Part shown: one piece after another, positions 22,346-32,018 of the stretch
How the letters are laid out: the number at the start of each line of letters is the position of its first letter
How positions within the stretch are numbered: the first letter of the stretch is position 1
NCBI RefSeq assembly: GCF_001558695.1
Contig: NZ_LNTU01000023.1
Coordinates: forward strand, 310,001-374,000
DNA from: Paramesorhizobium deserti
GTDB lineage: Bacteria > Pseudomonadota > Alphaproteobacteria > Rhizobiales > Rhizobiaceae
Reading direction: 5' to 3'
Length of the DNA stretch: 64,000 bases
Translations under genes and position numbers: made by a program
Notes under the pieces: model-generated
What the model saw: only the letters and a program-made list of their open reading frames with translations
Told to the model about the DNA's origin: nothing
The model's database searches: none

Positions 22346-23569
22346 TTATGCTGCCTTCGACCGTTCCGGCAGCGCCGGCTCGCCCTTCTTCTCGCGAATG
22401 AGATTGAAGAAGCGACGGAAGAGATAATGCGAATCCTGCGGGCCGGGCGAGGCTTCCGGATGGTGCTGCACCGAGAAGACCGGCTTGCCGGCAAGGCGCA
22501 GGCCGCAATTGGAGCCGTCGAACAGCGAGATATGGGTTTCGTCGACGCCCTTGGGCAGCGAGGCCGAATCGACGGCGAAGCCGTGGTTCATCGAGACGAT
22601 TTCCACCTTGCCGGTGGTGTGATCCTTGACCGGATGGTTGGCGCCGTGATGGCCCTGATGCATCTTCTGCGTCTTGGCGCCAAGCGCCAGCGCCAGCATC
22701 TGGTGGCCAAGGCAGATGCCAAAGAGCGGAATATCCGTCTCGATCAGCTTCTTGATGGCGGGCACGGCATATTCGCCGGTGGCCGCCGGATCGCCAGGGC
22801 CGTTCGACAGGAAAATGCCGTCGGGATTATGCGCCAGCACATCCTCCGCCGTCGCAGTCGCAGGCAGCACAGTCACCTTCGCGCCAAGCCCGGCGAGGAG
22901 GCGCAGGATGTTGCGTTTCACCCCGTAATCGATGGCGACGATATGGTAGCGCGGCGTTTCCTCCGTGGCATAGCCCGTATTCCAGGCCCATGGCGTCTCG
23001 GTCCAGACGGAGGTCTGGCCGGAGGTGACCTCTTTGGCGAGGTCGAGATTCTCCAGGCCGTGCCAGGCGGCGGCGCGCTTCTTCAACGCGGGAAGATCGA
23101 ATTCGCCGGAAGGATCATGCGCGATGACAGCATTCTGCGCTCCCGTCTCGCGGATCAGCGCCGTCAGCGCGCGGGTGTCGATACCGGAAAGCGCAATGAC
23201 GCCGCGGTTCTTCAGCCATTGGTCGAGATGGGTGGCCGCGCGATAGTTTGAAGGGTCGGTGACATCCGCCTTGAACACCGCGCCGACGGCGCCGGCGCGG
23301 TTGGCCGGCGTCAAGTCCTCGATATCCTCGTTGTTGGTTCCGACATTGCCGATATGCGGGAAGGTGAAGGTGACGATCTGCCCGGCATAGGAGGGATCGG
23401 TGAGGATTTCCTGATAGCCGGTCAGCGCCGTATTGAAGCAGACTTCAGCCTCGACGGCCCCGGTGGCGCCGACGCCCTTGCCCTCGATGACCGTGCCGTC
23501 CGCGAGAATGAGCAGGGCGGTCGGTTTGGTCGTCGTCCACGGCGCTGTCTTGTTGGCGGGGGCGGTCAT
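22346..23569 (-). CDS. carA: Carbamoyl-phosphate synthase small (glutaminase) subunit
   Basis: The start at 23569 (407 aa) has GGAG at 7 nt; the longer frame upstream is discarded. The N-terminal CarA domain (A-L-I-L-A-D-G-T-V-I-E-G, F-N-T-A-L-T-G-Y-Q-E) is followed by a class I glutamine amidotransferase domain. Its nucleophile is Cys286 in F-G-I-C-L-G-H-Q, with His/Glu in V-Q-H-H-P-E-A-S-P-G-P. It supplies ammonia to CarB. In this chromosome carA and carB are separated by the MFS and peptidase genes, all between the two car genes and on the opposite strand. Confidence 0.97.
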   Translation of the reverse strand: MTAPANKTAPWTTTKPTALLILADGTVIEGKGVGATGAVEAEVCFNTALTGYQEILTDPSYAGQIVTFTFPHIGNVGTNNEDIEDLTPANRAGAVGAVFKADVTDPSNYRAATHLDQWLKNRGVIALSGIDTRALTALIRETGAQNAVIAHDPSGEFDLPALKKRAAAWHGLENLDLAKEVTSGQTSVWTETPWAWNTGYATEETPRYHIVAIDYGVKRNILRLLAGLGAKVTVLPATATAEDVLAHNPDGIFLSNGPGDPAATGEYAVPAIKKLIETDIPLFGICLGHQMLALALGAKTQKMHQGHHGANHPVKDHTTGKVEIVSMNHGFAVDSASLPKGVDETHISLFDGSNCGLRLAGKPVFSVQHHPEASPGPQDSHYLFRRFFNLIREKKGEPALPERSKAA

Positions 23570-23775
23570 CGGGCACTCCAGATCGGTTCGTGAATCAGGA
23601 CTTGAAAGAAAGTCAGCTTCATTCCATATGACATGACAAAACGCGACGGGCCAATGAAAGCCTGCCGCCGCGTGTCCATGACAATGTCCAGCTAGGCTTT
23701 GGACAATAGAGAAACCGGACGCTTCGGTCAATCGTTAACGACAAACGTTCCACCGAATAATTTCGTGAGGAAATT

Positions 23776-23802
23776 CAATTGTTTGCTTATAAGCAGCAAT
23801 TG
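23776..23802. promoter_or_regulatory. Dyad in the carA / YqeY divergent promoter region
   Basis: A perfect 12-bp palindrome TGCTTATAAGCA (23784-23795) is flanked on both sides by CAATTG (23776-23781 and 23797-23802). Its position suits an operator or a promoter-overlapping site. The binding protein is unknown. Confidence 0.35.
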
Positions 23803-23855
23803 ATTTCGATTTCACGAAGCGTTAAAGTTCGGTAACCATACTAGGAGATACCCCC

Positions 23856-24308
23856 ATGCTGCGCGACGAGATCGCCCAGGCACTGACCACCGCTCTAAAG
23901 GCACAGGATAAACGCCGTATTTCGACGCTTCGCCTTATCATGGCGGCGTTGAAGGATCGCGACATCGCGCACCGCACCGCGGGCAAGGACCCGGTTTCGG
24001 ACGACGAGTTGCGCGCCATTCTTGTCAAAATGATCAAGCAGCGCGAGGAATCGGCCAGAATCTATGAAGAGGGCAACCGTATCGAGCTGGCCGAGGGCGA
24101 GCGTGCGGAGATCGAGATCATCCGCAGCTTCCTGCCCGAGCAGCTTTGCGAAGCCGATTTGAAGAAAGTGTGCGCCCATGTCGTCGAGGAAGTCGGCGCC
24201 GGTGGCCTGCGCGATATGGGCAAATGCATGAATGCGCTGAAGGAACGCTTCCCCGGCAAAATGGACTTCAGCAAGGCGAGCGGCATCGTCAAGGAACTGC
24301 TTCAGTAG
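23856..24308 (+). CDS. GatB/YqeY domain protein
   Basis: This 150-aa protein starts after AGGAG. It matches the stand-alone YqeY family, which resembles the tRNA-binding tail of GatB. N-terminal helices with K-D-R-R-I-S-T-L-R-L-I are followed by I-I-R-S-F-L-P-E-Q-L and the C-terminal G-K-M-D-F-S-K-A-S-G-I-V-K. A tRNA-related role is presumed, not shown. In many bacteria yqeY sits beside dnaG and rpoD, and here dnaG and rpoD follow 2-4 kb downstream, interrupted by an opposing transporter gene. Confidence 0.92.
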   Translation: MLRDEIAQALTTALKAQDKRRISTLRLIMAALKDRDIAHRTAGKDPVSDDELRAILVKMIKQREESARIYEEGNRIELAEGERAEIEIIRSFLPEQLCEADLKKVCAHVVEEVGAGGLRDMGKCMNALKERFPGKMDFSKASGIVKELLQ

Positions 24309-24335
24309 GGCAGGTTATAGATTTCGGAAGAATTC

Positions 24336-24370
24336 AACGGCGGCTTGGAGATGAGCCGCCGTTTGTTTTG
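24336..24370 (+). terminator. Terminator of the YqeY gene
   Basis: AACGGCGGCT and AGCCGCCGTT enclose an 8-nt loop and are followed by TGTTTTG. Confidence 0.82.
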
Positions 24371-24410
24371 GGAGGGGGGATGAGTCGCGATTTACGGGAG
24401 CGAATCCCTC

Positions 24411-26084
24411 TCAGCTCTGCGCCACTTTTAGCCTTGTGTCCCGGAGCAGGCCCTGTTCCTCGAGGACAGGATAGGCCATAGAGGCCAGGAGAGAATTGAT
24501 CTGCTTCAAATCGCGGATCGTGTCGAGGTGGATCGTGCTCGTCTCGAGGCTGCGCGTGGTGCCCTGGCGCAATCGTGAGAAATGCTGCTGGCTGGTTTCC
24601 TTCTCCATGTCGCGCAGCCTGTCCTTCTCCTGCACGAGCTGACGGGCGGTGTGCTCGTCGCGCGAGATCAGCACGTTGAAGGCGAGATGGGCGTTGGCGA
24701 GCACGAGAGCGTGGAATTGCGAGAGCTCGCGCCAGCCTTCGTCGGTGAATTCGAGCTTGCGGTCCATCTTCTTCTGCGCATGGGCGAGCATGTTGCGCAC
24801 GATGATGTCGCCGACCTGCTCCAGCTTGACGCAGGCGCCGAGCAGTTCCTGCGTGCGCAACGCCTCGTAGTCGGAGAGGTTTCTGGTGGCGAGGCGGGCG
24901 AGATAGAGCTTGATGTCGGCGTGGCGGCGGTCGACGAGATCGTCGAGAGCTGCCAGCTCCTTGATGCGGACCGGATCGGGTTTCTCATAGAGATCCATGA
25001 TCCGCCGCAGCATGAGTTCCACGGTCTCACAGACTCGCACCACCTCGCGCGTTGCATTGGCGAGCGCCTGTGACGGCGTGTCGAGAACGCTCGGGTCGAG
25101 GGCGCTGACTTCTTCGGTCGCCAGCGGTTGCTGCGGCTGGGCTTTCGGCGCATTGAGATTGACCAGCGCCTCGGTGGCACGCAGCACCAATCCCGAAAGG
25201 GGGATGCCGGCCAAAAGGATGATAAGGTTGAACAGGATATGGGCGTGGACGATCTGGTCGACTGGATCGCTGCCGAGTAGGCTCACAGGCGGATGGAAAA
25301 TCAGGAACAGCGTCAGGATGACGAGCGAGCCAGCGCCGCGCATCATGAGATTGCCGAGCGGCACGACACGGGTTTCGGGCGGCGCGTTGCGGGTCAGGAT
25401 CGGCGCGATGATCGAGGAGCCCAGATTGACGCCCAGCACCATGACGAGGCCCAGTTCCGGCTGGATGAGGCCGCGCGAGGCGAAGCTGACGAGCAGGATG
25501 ACGCCGGCGATGCTGGAATGGAACAGCCAGGTGATGAGGGCCGCCAGCAGATAGGCGGTAATGGGGTCGCTGGAGAGATAGCCGACGATGACAGGCAATA
25601 TCTGGCTGTGGCGCAGCGGCTCGGTCGCCTGGCTCGTCATTTCGAGCGAGAGGATCAAAAGGCCGATGCCGACCAGGATCCGGCCGTTCTGACGCCAGTC
25701 GCGGCGCTCGGTGGTCATGAAGATGGTGGTGCCGGCGAGAATGCAGAGCGGCACGAGAAGCGTCAGGTCATAGCTTAGGATCTTGACGACCAACGCGGAG
25801 CCGACCTCGGCACCGCGAACGGCCATCAGCCCGGCGATGCCGCTGACGAAGCCGGAACCGACGAAAGAGCCGACGAGAAGCGTGACGGCGGTGGAGCTTT
25901 GCAGGGCGATGGCCATTGCCGTGCCAAAGCCGACGGCGAGCACCGGCCGCTTCATCACGCTGCGCAGGCGCCGACGCAGCCGGTCGCCATAAGTCCGTTC
26001 CACCCCCGTGCGCACCATGCGTGTCGCCCACAGGAGCAGGGCCACCGCTCCGGCCAGATGCAGCAAGACGACAGAACCGTTCAC
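24411..26084 (-). CDS. Na/Pi-cotransporter family protein with PhoU-like domain
   Basis: A GTG at 26084 with AAGGA about 9 nt upstream gives 557 aa. The N-terminal half has about eight hydrophobic segments with the two Na/Pi-cotransporter repeats: A-L-Q-S-S-T-A-V-T-L-L-V-G near 55-67 and a second H-S-S-I-A-G-V-I-L-L near 190. From about residue 320 a helical PhoU-like domain follows. It probably imports phosphate with sodium and senses phosphate status. A three-repeat PHO box about 175 bp upstream on the same strand (26259-26287) makes PhoB control likely. Confidence 0.9.
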   Translation of the reverse strand: MNGSVVLLHLAGAVALLLWATRMVRTGVERTYGDRLRRRLRSVMKRPVLAVGFGTAMAIALQSSTAVTLLVGSFVGSGFVSGIAGLMAVRGAEVGSALVVKILSYDLTLLVPLCILAGTTIFMTTERRDWRQNGRILVGIGLLILSLEMTSQATEPLRHSQILPVIVGYLSSDPITAYLLAALITWLFHSSIAGVILLVSFASRGLIQPELGLVMVLGVNLGSSIIAPILTRNAPPETRVVPLGNLMMRGAGSLVILTLFLIFHPPVSLLGSDPVDQIVHAHILFNLIILLAGIPLSGLVLRATEALVNLNAPKAQPQQPLATEEVSALDPSVLDTPSQALANATREVVRVCETVELMLRRIMDLYEKPDPVRIKELAALDDLVDRRHADIKLYLARLATRNLSDYEALRTQELLGACVKLEQVGDIIVRNMLAHAQKKMDRKLEFTDEGWRELSQFHALVLANAHLAFNVLISRDEHTARQLVQEKDRLRDMEKETSQQHFSRLRQGTTRSLETSTIHLDTIRDLKQINSLLASMAYPVLEEQGLLRDTRLKVAQS

Positions 26085-26258
26085 GAGATCACGTCCTTCG
26101 GGTAAGCGCCACGGATTGAAGCCGAAAGAGCATTCAAACTACCGTAGCGTAACATGAAAAAACTAACGTAACTTAACAGGATAAAATATGTTCCGGCTAA
26201 GCAGTTTCCACCAGCCAGCAGGCATTTTGAGGTATTTCCCTTACTTCCTGTTGGTCAT

Positions 26259-26287
26259 GTGACAATTTTATGACGGATGGATGACAG
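26259..26287 (-). promoter_or_regulatory. PHO box (PhoB site) upstream of the Na/Pi transporter
   Basis: On the minus strand CTGTCAT (26287-26281), CCGTCAT (26276-26270) and TTGTCAC (26265-26259) are direct repeats spaced exactly 11 bp with A/T-rich linkers. This is the known PhoB half-site (consensus CTGTCAT, 11-bp period), oriented toward the transporter gene. Confidence 0.72.
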
Positions 26288-26463
26288 AGGGTAGCGGGAT
26301 CGCGCCGTCGGTGTCGCAATCAGGCCTTTTCAGGTATAGGCCGTTCGGCAGCTGGCGAGTTTCGCGTGGGGATAAACTGAACTCATCGTTTGGTGTGTGC
26401 TCGCGGTCTGGCCTATAATATAGGATGGCCCCGAGGCCAGAAGTTCTCCAGAGCGATTTGACA

Positions 26464-28416
26464 ATGCGTTTTCCGCCTTCCTTTCTCGACGAGATACGAG
26501 ACCGCGTGCCGATCTCGACGCTGATCGGAACGCGCGTTTCCTTCGACCGCAAGAAGACCAATGCGTCGAAAGGCGACTACTGGGCGTGCTGCCCGTTCCA
26601 TGGCGAGAGGACGCCGAGCTTCCACTGCGAGGACCGCAAGGGGCGCTATCATTGCTTCGGCTGTGGCGTGACGGGAGATCATTTCAAGTTCCTCACCGAA
26701 CTGGAGGGCTTGAGTTTCCCCGAGGCCGTGCAGCGCGTGGCCGACATGGCCGGCGTGCCGATGCCGGCGCGCGACCCGGAAGCGGAAAAGCGCGAGGCAG
26801 AGCGCGCGACGCTGCACGATGTGATGGATATGGCGGCGCGGTTCTTCGAGCAGCAATTGCAGTCAGCGGCGGGGGCGAAAGCGCGCGCTTACTTACGCGA
26901 CCGGAGCCTGTCGTCGGCGACGCAGCAGGCGTTTCGCCTGGGCTATGCGCCGGAAAGCCGCAACGCGCTCAAGGAATATCTGGCCGGCAAGGGCGCAACG
27001 CGCGAGCAAATCGAGGCCTGCGGCCTCGTCTATCACGGCGAGGACATCGCGGTTTCCTATGATCGCTTCCGCGACCGCGTCATGTTTCCGATCGAGGATA
27101 CGCGCGGGCGGGTCGTCGCCTTCGGCGGGCGGGCGCTGTCGCCGGATGCGCCCGCCAAATATCTGAACTCGCCGGAAACCGAGCTCTTCCACAAGGGACG
27201 GATGCTTTATAATGCGCTGCGTGCGCGCAAGGCCTGCCAGCCGCAGGGCGGCGAGCCGGCAAAGCCGGTCATCGCCGTCGAAGGCTATATGGATGTCATT
27301 GCCTTGGCGCAGGCGGGATTTGCGCATGTGGTGGCGCCGCTCGGCACGGCGCTGACCGAGGACCAGCTCGAACTCCTGTGGCGGATGAGCCCGGAGCCGG
27401 TGCTCTGCTTCGACGGCGACCAGGCGGGCATCCGCGCCGCTCACCGGGCTGTCGATCTGGGGCTGCCAGGCTTGAAGCCCGGCCGCTCGCTGCGCTTCGC
27501 GCTTCTGCCGGAGGGCAAGGATCCCGACGATCTCGTTAAGGCGGAGGGGAGCCAAGCTTTTCAGGCGGTGCTCAGGGATGCACGGCCGCTTGCCGACATG
27601 CTGTGGGCACGTGAGACGTCGGGCGGCGTGTTCGATACGCCTGAGCGGCGCGCGGAGCTCGAAGCGCGGCTGCGCGAGATAACGGCGCGCATCGGCGACG
27701 AGAATGTGCGGCGCCATTATGCGCAGGAGATGCGGGACCGGGCGCAGCAGTTCTTCGGCCAGGCGCGGCAGGGTGGCAACCGTCAGGGCAATAACCGCAA
27801 TTTCGGGCAGGGCGGCTATGGCCAGCGGGGTAGAGGGGCGGCCGCCGGGCGGCTTGCCGTTTCCGAAAGCCTCGCCCGCTCGTCGCTCGTCAAAAGCGCT
27901 TCCTCCCCATCCATGCCGCCATTACGCGAGACGGCTATCCTGCTCATCCTCCTCAATCACCCGCGGCTGATCGACGAGGACTTCGAGGCGATGGCCGCGC
28001 TCGACCCCGAACATCCGCAGCTGCGCCGGCTGCATATGGCGATGCTGGACGCGATGGCGGAAGCGCATCTGCAGAGCGGCACGGAAATGCGCGAAGCGTT
28101 GCGCGCGGCCGGCCACGGCGAGCTGATCGAGACGCTGGAAGCGATCGTGCGACGTGCCCGCGTCTGGACGGCGACGGAAAGAGCGGCGGAAGAGGATGCG
28201 CGTGAAGCGTTGCGGCAGGCGGTTCACTTGCATCAGCGCGCAAGAATTCTACATAAAGAGCTCAGAGCGGTGGAAGCCGCGCTTATGGAAGATGAAACGG
28301 GCGAAGTTTTCGGACGTCTCATCGATATCCAGAACGAAATCCGCAAGGCGGAGGCAACTGAAGCATTGATCGAGGGATTTGGAATCCCGTCCGGACGTCC
28401 GGTCGGCGGGTTCTGA
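26464..28416 (+). CDS. dnaG: DNA primase
   Basis: The ATG at 26464 is chosen because M-R-F-P-P-S-F-L-D-E-I is the family start, giving 650 aa; its Shine-Dalgarno is weak. The zinc-binding domain has CCPFH at 42-46 and CFGC at 64-67. The catalytic domain with TOPRIM motifs follows: V-E-G-Y-M-D-V-I-A and F-D-G-D-Q-A-G. A Gly/Asn/Gln-rich linker lies near 440-470, then the helicase-binding C-terminal domain. It makes RNA primers at the replication fork. rpoD follows after 338 bp. Confidence 0.97.
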   Translation: MRFPPSFLDEIRDRVPISTLIGTRVSFDRKKTNASKGDYWACCPFHGERTPSFHCEDRKGRYHCFGCGVTGDHFKFLTELEGLSFPEAVQRVADMAGVPMPARDPEAEKREAERATLHDVMDMAARFFEQQLQSAAGAKARAYLRDRSLSSATQQAFRLGYAPESRNALKEYLAGKGATREQIEACGLVYHGEDIAVSYDRFRDRVMFPIEDTRGRVVAFGGRALSPDAPAKYLNSPETELFHKGRMLYNALRARKACQPQGGEPAKPVIAVEGYMDVIALAQAGFAHVVAPLGTALTEDQLELLWRMSPEPVLCFDGDQAGIRAAHRAVDLGLPGLKPGRSLRFALLPEGKDPDDLVKAEGSQAFQAVLRDARPLADMLWARETSGGVFDTPERRAELEARLREITARIGDENVRRHYAQEMRDRAQQFFGQARQGGNRQGNNRNFGQGGYGQRGRGAAAGRLAVSESLARSSLVKSASSPSMPPLRETAILLILLNHPRLIDEDFEAMAALDPEHPQLRRLHMAMLDAMAEAHLQSGTEMREALRAAGHGELIETLEAIVRRARVWTATERAAEEDAREALRQAVHLHQRARILHKELRAVEAALMEDETGEVFGRLIDIQNEIRKAEATEALIEGFGIPSGRPVGGF

Positions 28417-28463
28417 TTCGCTGTGAATGCACAAAATGATTCGCTTTTTTGGAGCGAATCAGA
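28412..28463 (+). promoter_or_regulatory. Mutually exclusive hairpins at the dnaG stop
   Basis: TCTGATTCGCT (28412-28422, including the dnaG stop) is perfectly complementary to AGCGAATCAGA (28453-28463). The same right arm can pair with a second TGATTCGCT at 28437-28445. Neither form has a U-run after it, so this may be an RNA-processing or stability element rather than a simple terminator. The rest of the 28417-28754 gap holds no gene I can support. Confidence 0.4.
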
Positions 28464-28754
28464 TGACTCGCTCTTGACGAGCGGCCGAAATGACGGAATC
28501 AGGACGATTTAATCATTGGGTAAAATGGAAAACCGGCAATGGCCCCGCGGTTTTTCCCGCGAAAATTGTCTGAAGGCAGGCGGTTCGCCACCTGGATACG
28601 AAAATCCTGCGGTGCCGAAAACAGGGTTAATCGGCTATTAACAGGAAACAGCTACCGCTGATCATCATGACGATGTGCGAAGCCCGATTGGCGAAGCCGT
28701 CCGCACTCTCTACCCCTTATAAGAAAAGCGACCGGGTCGCCTGGAGATAAATAT

Positions 28755-30773
<2,019 letters not shown>

Positions 30774-30832
30774 GGAACAGGCAAGCTGCGTTCGTTCCTC
30801 GACAGCTGATCGGCTCTCGCAGATATTGATGA

Positions 30833-30860
30833 AAAGGGTGGCTCGTGCCGCCCTTTTTCT
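30833..30860 (+). terminator. Terminator of rpoD
   Basis: AAAAGGGTGGC, TCGT, GCCGCCCTTTTT (one G-U pair), then CTTTTC, about 60 bp after the stop. Confidence 0.85.
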
Positions 30861-30945
30861 TTTCTGATTGATGCTTTGCTTGCCTGTGTGCGGCGGCGGG
30901 ATCATACTTGGAGAAGCATGGGGCGGGGCACCAAGGAGGTGTACC

Positions 30946-31239
30946 GTGACGACCTACATCATGCTTATCAACTGGACGGAACAGGGTGTGAAAAGCCTGC
31001 GTGAATCGCCGCGCCGGCTGGATACCGCAAAAAAGCAGCTCGAGGAGATGGGCGGCGCCATCAGGGCGTTCTATCTGACGATGGGCGAATGGGACATGGT
31101 GGCGATCTGCGAGGCGCCTGACGATGCGGTCGCGGCCCGGTTTGCGCTACAGCTCGGCTCGGCCGGCAATGTGCGAACGCGTACCCTCAAGGCATTCCCG
31201 GAAGCTGCCTATCGCGAGATCATCGCCTCGCTCGGCTGA
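30946..31239 (+). CDS. GYD domain protein
   Basis: A GTG at 30946 preceded by a near-perfect AAGGAGG starts a 97-aa protein. Upstream extensions of the frame lack a site. The ferredoxin-like GYD fold shows T-Y-I-M-L-I-N-W-T-E-Q-G and G-E-W-D-M-V-A-I-C-E-A-P-D-D. Function of this small cytoplasmic family is unknown. The next gene (HlyU-like) follows 68 bp on, so the two could be cotranscribed. Confidence 0.87.
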   Translation: MTTYIMLINWTEQGVKSLRESPRRLDTAKKQLEEMGGAIRAFYLTMGEWDMVAICEAPDDAVAARFALQLGSAGNVRTRTLKAFPEAAYREIIASLG

Positions 31240-31307
31240 AGGCGCACCGCCTCGACAGTGCCTGCCGAACCGGCTAGTTTCCCGGAAAATCGAAAGCGAG
31301 GTTGCAT

Positions 31308-31604
31308 ATGTCCTTTTTGAAACGTCTCTTCGGCGGTGGCGGCGGCAAAGCCGGTGAAGCGGCGGTGGAAGCCGCTGCCGGCAAGGAAGCCGAGCACAAT
31401 GGCTTCCTGATCCGCGCCACGCCATACAATGAAGGCGGGCAATACCAGACCTGCGGCGTCATCACCAAGGAGGTGAACGGCGTGGTGAAGGAGCACAAGT
31501 TCATCCGGGCCGACAAGTTCGCCAGTCTCGACGATGCGATCAACGTCTCCCTTTCCAAGGGACGCCAGATCATCAACGAACAGGGCGAACGGATATTCGA
31601 TTGA
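31308..31604 (+). CDS. HlyU family protein
   Basis: The ATG at 31308 has GAGG 7 nt upstream and gives 98 aa. A Gly-rich linker (G-G-G-G-G-K-A-G-E-A) follows M-S-F-L-K-R-L-F. The conserved block is G-F-L-I-R-A-T-P-Y-N-E-G-G-Q-Y-Q-T-C-G, then H-K-F-I-R-A-D-K-F. The Pfam family is named after HlyU, but this short form lacks the winged helix of Vibrio HlyU, so a regulatory role should not be assumed. Confidence 0.85.
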   Translation: MSFLKRLFGGGGGKAGEAAVEAAAGKEAEHNGFLIRATPYNEGGQYQTCGVITKEVNGVVKEHKFIRADKFASLDDAINVSLSKGRQIINEQGERIFD

Positions 31605-31650
31605 AGTGGTTCCTGTTTTGGGATCGCTTAATGCTGTGCCATTCTGCAGC

Positions 31651-31835
31651 GTCGAGACGGTGGAGAGGGTGAGGCATGGATTCCAGTGACAAGTACTGGA
31701 ATGACGGGAGTTTGGGCCGTTGGCCCCCGGCCTTCAACCTTTGCGTTTATAGAACGGTTCCTGAAAGGGCGAAATCATCACCACCCCGTCATTCCAGTGC
31801 TTGTCACTGGAATCCATGCCTCAACGATGCCGCTA
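31651..31835. repeat. Intergenic inverted-repeat element, complete copy
   Basis: Two 39-bp arms, 31670-31708 and 31785-31823, are inverted copies with one mismatch, separated by 76 bp. Each arm contains an inner 9-bp hairpin (ATTCCAGTG / CACTGGAAT) with a 5-nt loop. The same element recurs as a left half at about 47240-47360 and a right half at about 48625-48700. It has no coding capacity and resembles rhizobial RIME/MITE-type repeats. Confidence 0.85.
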
Positions 31836-31946
31836 TTACTACGGGGGAAGGATAGGGCTCGTTTCCATTGAAATCCTTCCATGGGACACAAAGCCAAAAA
31901 TCTCACCGGCCTCTTGTCAGCCTGGAAATGCAGCATAGTATCCGTC

Positions 31947-31984
31947 TGTCCAAAGTAATAGTCTTATGTCTGTTATATTGGACA
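31947..31984. promoter_or_regulatory. Dyad upstream of the D-amino-acid enzyme gene
   Basis: TGTCCAA (31947-31953) and TTGGACA (31978-31984) are inverted arms 24 bp apart, about 35 bp before the start codon. The A/T-rich spacer contains TTATAT. It may be an operator for an unlinked regulator. Confidence 0.35.
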
Positions 31985-32018
31985 TGTAATGCAGAATCCG
32001 AGCGCACAGGACGGGACC

